From 3-1-20CM-4-69-9 sp963833655 (GTDB lineage: Bacteria > Actinomycetota > Thermoleophilia > Gaiellales > Gaiellaceae), in contig CAWHYL010000004.1 of assembly GCA_963833655.1 (NCBI GenBank), forward strand, positions 620,001 to 684,000: a stretch of 64,000 nt of DNA. Reading direction: 5' to 3'. The position numbers and the translations under genes are program-made. The notes beneath the pieces are model-generated. The model saw only the letters and a list, made by a program, of their open reading frames with translations, had not been told where the DNA came from and ran no database searches. This document shows positions 32,345 to 41,370 of this stretch, piece by piece; position 1 is the stretch's first letter, and every line of letters begins with the position of its first letter.

Positions 32345-32782
32345 ATGGCAGCGACACACCAGAAGGAGCGACAACTGACACGGGAGATCACGCCGAAGGT
32401 GGAAGGCGCCCTGCCGGGCACCGAGGTTCTGGCCGTGGAGCTTACGAGCCCCGAGCGCTTCACCGTCTACGTCGACCACGTCGGCGGCGTCGACCATGCG
32501 CTCTGCGAGCGCGTCACGAACGTGCTCCGCGACTACCTCCGCGACTTCTCCGTCGACGTCTCGTCGCCCGGGACCGAGCGGCCGCTCCGCACGCAGGCAC
32601 ATTTCCGCAATGCCGTCGGCTGGCGCGTCTCCCTCCGCACCGAGGGCCGCAGCCGCGTGCGCGGCGAGGTCGTCGCAGCTGGTGACCGCTCGGTCACCGT
32701 CAAGACCGACGCGGAATCCGTTGACATCCCGTACGACTCGATCGTCCGGGGCAACCTGATCGAGGAAGTGGGGACGAGATGA
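32345..32782 (+). CDS. rimP: Ribosome maturation factor RimP
   Basis: 145 residues from ATG 32345, with ACAGGAG just upstream. Conserved elements include VEGALPGTEVLAVEL, the DHVGGVDHALCERVTNVL region and DVSSPGTERPLRTQAHF. RimP assists assembly of the 30S subunit. It is the first gene of the rimP-nusA-ylxR-infB operon and lies immediately behind the leader terminator. It overlaps nusA as ATGA. Confidence 0.94.
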   Translation: MAATHQKERQLTREITPKVEGALPGTEVLAVELTSPERFTVYVDHVGGVDHALCERVTNVLRDYLRDFSVDVSSPGTERPLRTQAHFRNAVGWRVSLRTEGRSRVRGEVVAAGDRSVTVKTDAESVDIPYDSIVRGNLIEEVGTR

Positions 32783-34344
32783 CGCAAGAGATCGTCGACG
32801 CAGTCAGGGACATCGAGCGTGAGAAGGGCATCGAGAGCGGCGCGCTCGTCGCTGCCCTCGAAGACGCGCTCCTCGCTGCGTACAAGAAGACGCCGGGCGC
32901 TGCGCGGCATGCGACGGTCGAGATCGACGAGCAGGGCGACTTCCGGGTCTACTCGATCGAGCTCCCGTCCGACATCGAGGAGCGGCTCCTCGACGAGGCG
33001 CGCGAGCGTGCGCTCGAGGAGCTCGAGCGGATCGAGGCCGAGAACGGCGAGCGCTCGCACACGCTGCTCTCCGACGAAGACCTCGACATCGACTGGTCCG
33101 ACGTCGACGAGGATCAGATCAAGCGCGCGGACGTCACCCCCGAGAACTTCGGCCGCATCGCGGCGCAGACGGCGAAGCAGGTGATCCTCCAGCGGATCCG
33201 CGAGGCGGAGCGGATGATGATGTACGACGAGTACAAGGACCGCGAAAGCGAGGTCGTGACCGGCATCGTGCAGCAAGCCGGCGACCGCAACAACGTGCTC
33301 GTCGACCTCGGCAAGGTCGAGGCTCTCCTCCCGCGCTCCGAGCAGGTGGACGGCGAGCGCTACGAGCAGGGCTCGCGCATCAAGGCCGTCATCACCGAAG
33401 TCCGCTCCGGCACGAAGGGGCCGCAGGTCATCCTCTCGCGGCGCGATCCGGAGTTGATCAAGACGCTCTTCGAGCTCGAGGTGCCGGAGATCGCCGACGG
33501 GCTCGTCGAGATCCGCGGCGTCGCGAGGGAGCCGGGCTACCGCTCGAAGATCGCCGTCGAGTCGCACGCGCAAGGCGTCGACCCGGTCGGCGCGTGCGTC
33601 GGCCCGCGCGGTTCGCGCGTCCGCATGGTCGTTTCCGAGCTGCGCGGCGAGAAGATCGACATCATCCCGTGGAACCCGGAGCCGGCGCGATTCGTCGCGA
33701 AGGCGCTGTCGCCCGCGCGGGTGCGGGAGGTCTTCGTCGACGACGATACGAAGGAGGCCACGGTCATCGTCCCCGACGACCAGCTTGCGCTCGCGATCGG
33801 CAAGGAAGGCCTCAACGCCCGGCTGGCCGCACGGCTGACCGGCTGGAAGGTCGACATCCAGTCCGACACGGAGTTCGCGCAGGCCGAGGCCGAGGCGGCG
33901 TACGGCGGCGGCGAGGGCGAGGAGTTCACCGGTCGCTGCGCGGCGGTGCTCTCGAACGGCAAGCGCTGCCCGAACGAGGCGCTGCCGGGATCGCGCTACT
34001 GCGGGCTGCCGGCGCACCAGGAGCTCGCGCAGCACGACACCGACGACGTCGAGCCGATCGAGACCGCCCCCGAGCCGAAGCTCGAGGCGCGCTCCGACAT
34101 CGCGCCGCCCGAGGCGGAGAGCATCGGCCCCGAGTCGCTGCCCGAGGAGGCGGTCGAGCCGCTCGATTCTGAAGCTCCCGCGGACGTCGTCGCGACGCAT
34201 GGCCCCGACGCCACGGAGATCGCGGCGGAGGAAGGCGAGGTCGACCTCGACGTGTCGCATCCCACCATGGCGGCCCCGGACGAGGTTCCCGCCGGGGTCC
34301 CGGTCGAGCACGACGAAGGCGGCGAAGGCGCGCCTGCTGCGTGA
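32779..34344 (+). CDS. nusA: Transcription factor NusA with C-terminal zinc-finger-like and acidic extension
   Basis: 521 residues. The N-terminal polymerase-binding domain (1-~145) includes an acidic insert. S1 starts near 158 (VVTGIVQQAGDRNNVLVDLG), KH1 near 257 (GVDPVGACVGPRGSRV) and KH2 near 333 (LALAIGKEGLNARLAARLTGW). Most actinobacterial NusA proteins stop soon after KH2 (~350 residues). Here residues 384-415 add a Cys-rich module (RCAAVLSNGKRCPNEALPG then RYCGLPAHQ) and residues 416-521 a strongly acidic Pro/Glu tail. The core controls pausing, termination and antitermination. Confidence 0.96.
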   Translation: MTQEIVDAVRDIEREKGIESGALVAALEDALLAAYKKTPGAARHATVEIDEQGDFRVYSIELPSDIEERLLDEARERALEELERIEAENGERSHTLLSDEDLDIDWSDVDEDQIKRADVTPENFGRIAAQTAKQVILQRIREAERMMMYDEYKDRESEVVTGIVQQAGDRNNVLVDLGKVEALLPRSEQVDGERYEQGSRIKAVITEVRSGTKGPQVILSRRDPELIKTLFELEVPEIADGLVEIRGVAREPGYRSKIAVESHAQGVDPVGACVGPRGSRVRMVVSELRGEKIDIIPWNPEPARFVAKALSPARVREVFVDDDTKEATVIVPDDQLALAIGKEGLNARLAARLTGWKVDIQSDTEFAQAEAEAAYGGGEGEEFTGRCAAVLSNGKRCPNEALPGSRYCGLPAHQELAQHDTDDVEPIETAPEPKLEARSDIAPPEAESIGPESLPEEAVEPLDSEAPADVVATHGPDATEIAAEEGEVDLDVSHPTMAAPDEVPAGVPVEHDEGGEGAPAA

Positions 34345-34577
34345 CGGAGCCGGTCAGGAGCTGCATCGGGTGCGGGCGGAAGGCCCCGCAACGGGAGCTT
34401 CTGCGGTTTGTCGCAAGCGACGGCCTCCTCGTTTCCGGCGCAGGACAGCCGGGGCGCGGCGCCTATACCTGCCGCCGTCTCGCGTGCTTCGAGCGGGCTG
34501 CCGAGCGGCGGGCCTTCAGCCGGACGCTGCGGCGGAACGTCCGGGTCGAACCGGAACTGGCATCCCTCTACACTTGA
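34341..34577 (+). CDS. ylxR: YlxR-family RNA-binding protein (RnpM)
   Basis: 78 residues from GTG 34341 (GTGA overlap with nusA). CIGCGRKAPQRELLRFV and GRGAYTCRRLACFERA are the DUF448 signatures. The protein, recently described as a modulator of RNase P RNA in Bacillus, is found between nusA and infB in many bacteria. An extra Cys pair (CIGCG) is retained. Confidence 0.94.
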   Translation: MTEPVRSCIGCGRKAPQRELLRFVASDGLLVSGAGQPGRGAYTCRRLACFERAAERRAFSRTLRRNVRVEPELASLYT

Positions 34578-34585
34578 ACCCGTAA

Positions 34586-36565
34586 ATGGCGAACGACTCA
34601 GGATCGAACCGGCCGAATCGGCCCATGCGGCCCCGTCAGGGAGGCCCCGGCGCGCGCCGCAAGCGGCGCGTCGTCATCGACAACGCGGCCGCCCGGCCAC
34701 GCGACGCGCGGCAGCAGAGCCGCGAGCGTGAGGCGACGCGGCCGAAGCAGCCCCGCGAGGTCGCGCCCGTCACCGGGCCGGTCTCCGTCGAGTCCGGCCT
34801 GACAGTTCGTGATCTCTCGCAGGCGCTCGGCGTGCCGGCGCCCAAGATCATCATGTTCATGATGGGCCTCGGGAAGGCCGTCACGATCACGCAGTCGCTG
34901 GGTGACGACGAGGTCGAGCTGATCGCCGCGGAGCTTGCGCCCGAGCGGGAGCTGACGATCCGCCACGCAGCCGACGAGGAGGAAGAGCCGGAGGTCTTCG
35001 AGGACGACGAGAAGGATCTGGCGCCGCGCCCGCCGGTCGTGACGATCATGGGCCACGTGGACCACGGGAAGACGACGCTCCTCGACGCGATCCGCGAGAC
35101 GTCCGTCGTCGAGACGGAGGCGGGCGGGATCACGCAGCACATCGGCGCGTACCAGGCCGAGCACAACGGCCGGAGGATCACGTTCCTCGACACTCCGGGC
35201 CACGAGGCGTTTACCGCGATGCGCGCCCGCGGCGCGAAGGTGACCGACATCGCCGTTCTCGTGGTCGCCGCGGACGACGGTGTCATGCCGCAGACGAAGG
35301 AATCGATCTCCCATGCCCGCGCCGCCGCGGTGCCGATTGTCGTTGCCGTCAACAAGGTGGACGTTGCCGACGCGGATCCGAACCGCGTCCGCAGCGAGCT
35401 CTCGACGGAAGGCCTCCAGCCGGAGGAATGGGGTGGCACGACGCAGTTCTCGGACGTGTCGGCGAAGCAGGTTCAGAACCTCGACGACCTGCTCGAGAAG
35501 GTTCTCCTCGTCGCCGACGCGGAGCTCGAGCTGACCGCGAACCCGAAAGCGGAAGCTTCAGGGCCGATCATCGAGTCGCGCCTCGACGTCGGCCGCGGTC
35601 CGGTGGCGACGATGCTCGTCCATCGCGGGACGCTGCATGTCGGCGACGCGATCGTCGCCGGCGATGCGTGGGGCAAGGTGCGCGCGCTCTACAACTTCCG
35701 CGGCGACAAGGTTCAGGACGCCGGGCCGGGGGATCCCGTCGAGATCCTCGGCTTCGACAAGCCGCCGCCCGCAGGCGAGCTCTGCCGCGTCGTCGAGAAC
35801 GAGCGACGGGCGCGTGACCTCGCGAACACGCGAGGCGAGCGCCTACGTCGCGAGCAGCTGGCGCAGGCCTCGCGCGGCGTCTCGATCGAGCACCTCTTCG
35901 AGCAGATGCAGGCCGGCGCCGTACGCGACCTGAACCTTGTGCTCAAGGGCGACGTCGTCGGGTCGGTCGAAGCGGCTGTGTCGGAGCTCGGCAAGATCCA
36001 GCACCCCGAGGTGCGCGTCAATGTCATCCATCAGGGCGTCGGTGGCATCACCGAGAACGACATCATGCTCGCGTCTGCCTCCGGCGCGACCGTCGTCGGC
36101 TTCAACGTGCGCCCGAACGCCGAAGCGCGTGCGCTCGCAGAGCGCGAAGGCGTCGAGATCCGCACCTATCGCGTGATCTACCAGCTGACCGAAGACATCG
36201 AGCAGGCGCTCGTCGGCATGCTGCGGCCGGTCGAGACGGAGGAGACGCTCGGCGAGGCCGAGGTACGCGCGCTGTTCAAGGTGTCGCGGCTGGGCACGAT
36301 CGCGGGTTGCCTGGTCACGAGCGGCCTGATCCGGCGCGGAGGGCAGGTGCGCGTCGTCCGCGACGGCACCGTCATTCACGAGACGACGATCGCGCAGCTG
36401 AAGCGCTTCAAGGACGACGCGCGCGAGGTGACCGAAGGGTTCGAGTGCGGCATCCTCCTCGACGGCTTCAACGACGTGAAGGAAGGCGACGTGCTCGAGT
36501 GCTTCGAGACGCGCGCCGTCGAGCGCACGACTCTGGACGAGCCGCCCCCGGCAGCAACCACGTAG
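34586..36565 (+). CDS. infB: Translation initiation factor IF-2
   Basis: 659 residues from ATG 34586. It has a short basic N-terminal region, an IF2_N module near residue 70 (VRDLSQALGVPAPKIIMFMM), then the G domain with G1 GHVDHGKTT (~155), G3 DTPGHEAF and G4 NKVD. Domains II-IV follow, ending with the fMet-tRNA-binding C2 (EGFECGILLDGFNDVKEGDVLECFE). The N-terminus is much shorter than in streptomycetes. It delivers initiator tRNA to the 30S subunit. Confidence 0.97.
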   Translation: MANDSGSNRPNRPMRPRQGGPGARRKRRVVIDNAAARPRDARQQSREREATRPKQPREVAPVTGPVSVESGLTVRDLSQALGVPAPKIIMFMMGLGKAVTITQSLGDDEVELIAAELAPERELTIRHAADEEEEPEVFEDDEKDLAPRPPVVTIMGHVDHGKTTLLDAIRETSVVETEAGGITQHIGAYQAEHNGRRITFLDTPGHEAFTAMRARGAKVTDIAVLVVAADDGVMPQTKESISHARAAAVPIVVAVNKVDVADADPNRVRSELSTEGLQPEEWGGTTQFSDVSAKQVQNLDDLLEKVLLVADAELELTANPKAEASGPIIESRLDVGRGPVATMLVHRGTLHVGDAIVAGDAWGKVRALYNFRGDKVQDAGPGDPVEILGFDKPPPAGELCRVVENERRARDLANTRGERLRREQLAQASRGVSIEHLFEQMQAGAVRDLNLVLKGDVVGSVEAAVSELGKIQHPEVRVNVIHQGVGGITENDIMLASASGATVVGFNVRPNAEARALAEREGVEIRTYRVIYQLTEDIEQALVGMLRPVETEETLGEAEVRALFKVSRLGTIAGCLVTSGLIRRGGQVRVVRDGTVIHETTIAQLKRFKDDAREVTEGFECGILLDGFNDVKEGDVLECFETRAVERTTLDEPPPAATT

Positions 36566-36581
36566 CGCTCCGGCTGCGACA

Positions 36582-36878
36582 TTGGGCTCCGGTTACGTCG
36601 GGATCCTGACGGTGGAGCTCCACTTCCCGGAGGCGGGATCGCTCAAGGGGAAGCGGAAGCACGTCAAGTCGGCGAAGGCCCAGCTGCAGAACCGCTTCGG
36701 CGTCTCGGTCGCAGAGGTCGACCACCACGAGCTGTGGCAACGCGCCCGCCTGACGCTCTCGTGCGTCACACGCGAGTACCGCGAGGCCGAGCAACTCCTG
36801 GACGAGGCAGAGCGGTATCTGTCCGGCCAGGAGTTCGAGCTCCTACGCGCCGAGCGCAGCGTCGTGACCATCGACTAG
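36582..36878 (+). CDS. DUF503 (YlxP-like) protein
   Basis: 98 residues from TTG 36582. GILTVELHFPEAGSLKGKRKHVKSAKAQLQNRF is the standard DUF503 opening and FGVSVAEVDHHELWQRA the middle. It is a small ferredoxin-fold protein between infB and rbfA in many Gram-positives, with a proposed but unproven ribosome-related role. Confidence 0.92.
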   Translation: MGSGYVGILTVELHFPEAGSLKGKRKHVKSAKAQLQNRFGVSVAEVDHHELWQRARLTLSCVTREYREAEQLLDEAERYLSGQEFELLRAERSVVTID

Positions 36879-36912
36879 AGGAGCGTCGCGTTCAGCCGCT
36901 TGAATAGGACGC

Positions 36913-37260
36913 ATGGCCGAGCGCATGCGACGTGTGAACGAGTCCATCCGACAGGTCCTCTCCGAGGGCGTCGGCGAATTGAAGGACCCCCGGATCGGAT
37001 TCGTGACCGTCACCGGCGTCCAGACGTCATCGGATCTGCGTCATGCCCGAGTCTTCGTCTCGGTGCTCGGCGCGGAGCGCAAGCGCGAGCAGACGCTGGC
37101 CGGGTTGCAGGCCGCACATGCGGTTCTCCAGTCGAGGCTCGCACGGGAACTGCGCATGAAACGAACCCCGCAATTGGCGTTCGAATACGATCCGTCGGTA
37201 GAACGCGGGGTCCGCATGACGAAACTCATCGATGAACTCGCCCCAGACGACAGCGAGTGA
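36913..37260 (+). CDS. rbfA: Ribosome-binding factor A
   Basis: 115 residues from ATG 36913. The KH-like core shows ERMRRVNESIRQVLSEGV, DPRIGFVTVTGVQTSSDLRHARVFVSVLG and SRLARELRMKRTPQLAFEYD. It binds 16S rRNA helix 1 during late 30S maturation. Its last 29 bases overlap the start of the DHH phosphoesterase gene, a usual arrangement (rbfA-nrnA-truB-ribF). Confidence 0.95.
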   Translation: MAERMRRVNESIRQVLSEGVGELKDPRIGFVTVTGVQTSSDLRHARVFVSVLGAERKREQTLAGLQAAHAVLQSRLARELRMKRTPQLAFEYDPSVERGVRMTKLIDELAPDDSE

Positions 37261-38230
37261 ACTGACAGCGGTCGCGGACGCGATCCGCGGACATGAGCGC
37301 TTCGTCGTCACGACCCACGAAAACCCCGACGGGGACGCGCTCGGCTCGCTCCTGGCGACGAAGCTCGCGGTCGAGCAGCTCGGGAAGGACGTCGTGATGG
37401 TGCTCCACGGCGATGCGCCGCTGCCCGGGGAGTACGAGTTCATGCCGCTCGCCGAGCTGCGCCGGCGCTGGCCGGACGACGTCTCGGAGCGCGTGCTGCT
37501 CGCCGTCGACTGCGCGAACGAAAGCCGCATCGCCGACCCGGAGGTTCTCGGCCGAGTGCCGCTCGCTGTCGACATCGACCACCATCACGACAACACACGC
37601 TTCGGGCAGGTCAACCTCGTCGTCGCAGACGCCTCGTCGACGGGCGAAGTCCTTCGGGATGTCTTCGGCGAGCTCGACGTGGATCTGACGCCCGACATCG
37701 CAGAGGCTTTGTACATCGCGCTCGTAACGGACACGGGTCGGTTTCAGTACACGAACACGACGCCGAAGGCGCTCCGGCTGGCGGCGGAGCTCGTCGAGGC
37801 GGGCGCCGACGTCCATCGCATCTTCCAAGGCGTTTACGAGTCGGTGCAGTTCGCGAAGCTGAAGCTGCTCGCGCGGGCGCTCGAGCGCGCGCAGGTCTAC
37901 GAAGGCGGGCGCATCGTCGTCTCGTATCTCCTGCGAACGGACTTCGCGGAAGTTGGCGCAGCGGAGCCGTATTCCGAAGGGATCATCGACTACCTCCGCG
38001 CCGTCGAGGGGGCGGACATGGCCGTCCTCATCCGCGAGCCGCCACGGGAGGGAGGGCCGACCCGGCGCGTGAGCCTCCGTGCGAGCGTCGACGAGCTGGA
38101 CGTGTCCGCGATCGCGCGCAAGTCCGGCGGTGGCGGCCACCGCCAGGCGGCTGGCTTCTCGAGCGAGTCCTCGATCGAGGACATCACGGACTTCGTGCGG
38201 CGCGAGTTCCTTGCCTCCGCGCGCGCTTGA
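37232..38230 (+). CDS. nrnA: DHH-family nanoRNase / pAp phosphatase (NrnA-like)
   Basis: 332 residues from ATG 37232. The DHH domain gives THENPDGDALGS, LLAVDCANESR, DIDHHHDN and DASSTGE, which bind two metals. The DHHA1 domain gives SGGGGHRQAAGF near the C-terminus. The enzyme degrades very short RNAs and 3'-phosphoadenosine 5'-phosphate. It is placed between rbfA and truB as in many actinobacteria and overlaps truB by 20 bases. Confidence 0.94.
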   Translation: MNSPQTTASELTAVADAIRGHERFVVTTHENPDGDALGSLLATKLAVEQLGKDVVMVLHGDAPLPGEYEFMPLAELRRRWPDDVSERVLLAVDCANESRIADPEVLGRVPLAVDIDHHHDNTRFGQVNLVVADASSTGEVLRDVFGELDVDLTPDIAEALYIALVTDTGRFQYTNTTPKALRLAAELVEAGADVHRIFQGVYESVQFAKLKLLARALERAQVYEGGRIVVSYLLRTDFAEVGAAEPYSEGIIDYLRAVEGADMAVLIREPPREGGPTRRVSLRASVDELDVSAIARKSGGGGHRQAAGFSSESSIEDITDFVRREFLASARA

Positions 38231-38864
38231 CCCGACCGGGATCGTTCTCGTCGACAAGCCGACGGGACCGTCCTCGTTCGCGGTCGTCGCCGACCTACGC
38301 CGGCGGACGGGGGCGCGAACGGGTCACGCGGGAACTCTTGACCCTTTTGCCACAGGATTGCTGCTCTTGTTGTCCGGAAGGGCAACTAAGCTGGCCTCAT
38401 GCTTCGTGGGGCTCGACAAGCGCTACGTCACGGATGTCGACTTGACCGCGCGCACCTCGACCGGGGACCCCGAGGGGACGATCGTCGAGCACCTCGACCC
38501 ACCGGCACGCGACGAGCTCGACACCCGGCTCGCGCGCCTCCGCGGCGTGGTGGAGCTGCCGATCCCAGCCGCGTCGGCGGTGAAGATCGGCGGGGAGCGC
38601 GCATACAAGCTCGCGCGGCGCGGTGTGCAGGTCGAGATGCCGACACGCCGCTCGCGGATCAGCGCCCTCGACGTCATCACGTATAGGGACGACGGTGTGC
38701 GGCTCGACCTTCGCGTCAGCTCGGGCACTTATGTCCGTGCCGTCGCGGAGGCGCTCGGCGGGCACTGCCGGACGCTGCGGCGGCTCGAGATCGGCCCGTT
38801 CTCGGTCGACGAAGCGGACCCCGAGCGCTTCATCCCGCCCGACGAGGCGCTCGCTCGGCTGTGA
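38211..38864 (+). CDS. truB: tRNA pseudouridine-55 synthase, short form
   Basis: 217 residues from TTG 38211 inside the preceding gene. GIVLVDKPTGPSSF, GHAGTLDPFATGLLLLLSG with its catalytic aspartate, and GERAYKLARRG are all present. The enzyme makes pseudouridine 55 in the T loop of tRNAs. The protein ends soon after the catalytic domain and lacks the C-terminal PUA domain that brings most homologues to about 300 residues. It is joined to ribF by a GTGA overlap. Confidence 0.94.
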   Translation: MPPRALDPTGIVLVDKPTGPSSFAVVADLRRRTGARTGHAGTLDPFATGLLLLLSGRATKLASCFVGLDKRYVTDVDLTARTSTGDPEGTIVEHLDPPARDELDTRLARLRGVVELPIPAASAVKIGGERAYKLARRGVQVEMPTRRSRISALDVITYRDDGVRLDLRVSSGTYVRAVAEALGGHCRTLRRLEIGPFSVDEADPERFIPPDEALARL

Positions 38865-39727
38865 TCGTCGCCCGCAACGTCGAGGAGCTGGCCGCGCGAC
38901 CGCGGACTGTCGCGATCGGGAGCTTCGACGGCGTTCATCTCGGGCACCGGCTCGTTCTCGACACAGCGCGTGCCATCGGCCCCGCACCGACGGTCGTGAC
39001 GTTCTGGCCGCATCCCCGGCTCGTGCTCGGCAACGAGGTCGAGCTGCTCTCGACGCTCGAGCGGCGGCTCGAGCTGCTCGAGGCGGTCGGTGTCGAGGAG
39101 GTGCTCGTCGTCGACTTCACGACGGACGTGGCCGGTCTGCCGGCGGAGGAATTCGCCGACACGGTGCTGCGGCGCATCGGCACGACGACGGTCGTGGTCG
39201 GCGAGAACTTCCGGTTCGGTCGCGCGGCGGCCGGCGATGGACGAATGCTTGCGCGGCTCGGCTTCGACGTCAGGCTCGTCCCGCTCGTCGACGGCGTGTC
39301 GTCGACGCGGATCCGCGCGCTGCTCCGCGAAGGCGACGTCGTCGGGGCCGCGCAGCTCCTCGGGCGCCCGGCCGAGCTCGACGGCACGGTCGTCCTCGGC
39401 GACCAGCGCGGCGGGACGCTCGGATACCCGACGGCGAATCTCGCGCTGCCGCCGCACCTGGCCGTACCCGCATACGGCATCTACGCGGGCCACGCGCTCG
39501 GGCACCGCACTGCGATCTCGATCGGCGTCAACCCTCACTACGGGGGCGACGAGCGCCGGATCGAGCCGCACCTGCTCGACTTCGAGGGCGACCTGTACGG
39601 CCGGCGGCTGCTGGTCGAGCTGTGGCTGCGGCTCCGCGACGAGCGCGCCTTCGCCTCCGAGGCAGAGCTCGTCGCCCAGATCGGACGGGACGTCGAGGCG
39701 ACGAGGTCGGCAGAGCGTCCGGTCTGA
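38861..39727 (+). CDS. ribF: Bifunctional riboflavin kinase / FAD synthetase
   Basis: 288 residues from GTG 38861. The N-terminal adenylyltransferase half has IGSFDGVHLGHRLVL, FWPHPR and SSTRIRALLREGDV. The C-terminal riboflavin kinase half has GGTLGYPTANL, GIYAGHA and SIGVNPHYGGDERRIEPHLLDFEGDLYG. It converts riboflavin to FMN and FAD. It closes the translation-related operon that began at rimP. Confidence 0.96.
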   Translation: MIVARNVEELAARPRTVAIGSFDGVHLGHRLVLDTARAIGPAPTVVTFWPHPRLVLGNEVELLSTLERRLELLEAVGVEEVLVVDFTTDVAGLPAEEFADTVLRRIGTTTVVVGENFRFGRAAAGDGRMLARLGFDVRLVPLVDGVSSTRIRALLREGDVVGAAQLLGRPAELDGTVVLGDQRGGTLGYPTANLALPPHLAVPAYGIYAGHALGHRTAISIGVNPHYGGDERRIEPHLLDFEGDLYGRRLLVELWLRLRDERAFASEAELVAQIGRDVEATRSAERPV

Positions 39728-39800
39728 CGACGTCACGAGGTGCGTCAAGCTCGTGGCGCTCGCAACGAGCGGGTCGCAAGTTTCCGCAAAGAGCGGAATC

Positions 39801-40046
39801 TTGTTAGACGTGAGCTCGAGAGCATCCGGCAGCGAGGAACCGCAGCTGACGGTCGTCGAGAGCGTCCGCTGCCTCGAGTGCGGCGTGGTGTATGCAAAGC
39901 CGCAAGCGGGCGGGACCGTCCACGAGAACCCAGGTTGCCCCGACTGCGGGTACGTCGGTTGGGCCGCTTCGACGCTGTCGGTCGTCAGCGAAGGCCTGCA
40001 GCGGCCCCATTCCGCCGCGGGTCGGCAGCCGCACCGCTTCGGCTGA
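39801..40046 (+). CDS. Small zinc-ribbon protein
   Basis: 81 residues from TTG 39801, or 78 from GTG 39810. Two CxxC knuckles, RCLECGVVYAKP and GCPDCGYVGWA, define a zinc ribbon in residues ~24-58. The tail is Ser/Arg-rich. No partner domain is present. The reading frame ends 62 bases inside the convergent gamma-glutamyltransferase gene, so the two transcripts overlap. Short zinc-ribbon proteins of this kind are often conserved near ribosomal genes, but no function is known. Confidence 0.65.
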   Translation: MLDVSSRASGSEEPQLTVVESVRCLECGVVYAKPQAGGTVHENPGCPDCGYVGWAASTLSVVSEGLQRPHSAAGRQPHRFG

Positions 40047-41370
40047 CGACGCTGACGCCGCCGAAGTAGTGGTGGGGAGCGGGCCAGCGCCTGACGTTCC
40101 GGCCCTGCGCCTCGAGCACCGCCAGCGCCGCTTCGTCGACGCCCGGCTCGGCGTTCACGACCTCGGGTGCCGGATGGAAGCGCGGTCGCGTCACTGCGTC
40201 CTCAGGGGCGAGCCCCTCGTCGAGCATGCCGGCGAGCACGCTCAGCAGGGCTGTGCGCAGCCGCGTGCCGCCGGCCGCCCCGGCCGCGAGCGCGAGGCCG
40301 TCCCGGGCGAGCGCAACCGTCGGCGCCATCATGCTCTGCATCCGGGTCCCCGGCTCGAGGCGCCCGCGGAGCAGGTCGGCTTCGCCCAGCATGCTGTTCA
40401 GATGCAAATCGAGCCCCGGAAGGAAATCGCCGGAGCCGAGGCCGAGGCTGCTCGTGACCACGCAGGCGTTCCCGGCACCGTCGACGACGGTGAGGTTCGT
40501 CGTGTCGCCCCCACCGCCGCTCGGGGCCTCGAGCACGTCGACGAGGGCGAGCACGCGGCCTGTCTCGTCGAGGCCCGCGAGCGGCGGTAGCAGCGGCACG
40601 GTCTCGGGCATGCCTGAGAGCCCGCCGCGGCTGAGGAGGCGCACGTCGAGGTAGTCGATCCCCACCGGGTCGCTCCAGAGCGGCTCGTACGACGCGAGAT
40701 CCGTCTCGGTCACCAGTCCGCCGCGCTCGTCGCAGAGCTCGAGCAGCGAGGCTCCGATCGCACCGGCGTACACCGAGCGGGGATCCTCGGCGAGCGAAGC
40801 GAGCGCTGCTGCCAGTCCCGGCTGCTCGAGCCGCTGGCCGGCGCGGAGGAGCTCGCCGCCGGGCGCGTAGATCGCGGCGCCCTCGTTCATCGTCATCACC
40901 GGCGCGAGCATCGCGAGGCAGGCGGCATGCGTCGGCGGGAAGTCGACGCCGTCCTCGGCGAGCCGCAGCCCGGGCTCGACCAGGCGGGCCCAGGGCAGCG
41001 CTCCGTGCTCCTCCCACAGTGCGACGAGGCCGGCGGGCAGTCCGGGAACGCCGCACGACGCCGGGCCGATCGCGTAATCGACGAGCTCCTCGCCGAACGG
41101 CACCTCGAGGTGGATCAGCTCCGCGTCGGGGCGGGTCGCGCCGAGCCCCGGCACGGCGACGAAGCAATCGAGGTTTCGCGCGCGCTCGCGCTCCGCGTCG
41201 AAGTAGATCGCGTGGCCGCCGCCGAGGAGGCCCGTCATCACCGTTTCGGCGACGCACGACGCGAGCGAGGCCGCAACCGCGGCGTCGGCGGCGGTGCCGC
41301 CGTCGACCAGAACCTCGACTCCGGCCGCCGTCGTCGCGGGATGTCCGGCGGCCACGCCAGCAGCGATCAC
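39985..41370 (-). CDS. Gamma-glutamyltransferase-family protein
   Basis: 461 residues from GTG 41370. An Ntn-hydrolase of the GGT type: HPATTAAGVEVLVDGGTAADAAVAASLASCVAE, GGGHAIYFD and GPASCGVPGLPAGL in the large part. The autoprocessing site is in GGDTTNLTVVDGAGNACVVTSSLGLGSG, where the first Thr should become the nucleophile. MMAPTVALARDG and TRPRFHPAP close it. No signal peptide is visible, unlike secreted GGTs, so a cytoplasmic peptide or amide hydrolase is more likely. It starts 19 bases from the divergent ABC gene. Confidence 0.88.
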   Translation of the reverse strand: MIAAGVAAGHPATTAAGVEVLVDGGTAADAAVAASLASCVAETVMTGLLGGGHAIYFDAERERARNLDCFVAVPGLGATRPDAELIHLEVPFGEELVDYAIGPASCGVPGLPAGLVALWEEHGALPWARLVEPGLRLAEDGVDFPPTHAACLAMLAPVMTMNEGAAIYAPGGELLRAGQRLEQPGLAAALASLAEDPRSVYAGAIGASLLELCDERGGLVTETDLASYEPLWSDPVGIDYLDVRLLSRGGLSGMPETVPLLPPLAGLDETGRVLALVDVLEAPSGGGGDTTNLTVVDGAGNACVVTSSLGLGSGDFLPGLDLHLNSMLGEADLLRGRLEPGTRMQSMMAPTVALARDGLALAAGAAGGTRLRTALLSVLAGMLDEGLAPEDAVTRPRFHPAPEVVNAEPGVDEAALAVLEAQGRNVRRWPAPHHYFGGVSVVSRSGAAADPRRNGAAAGLR

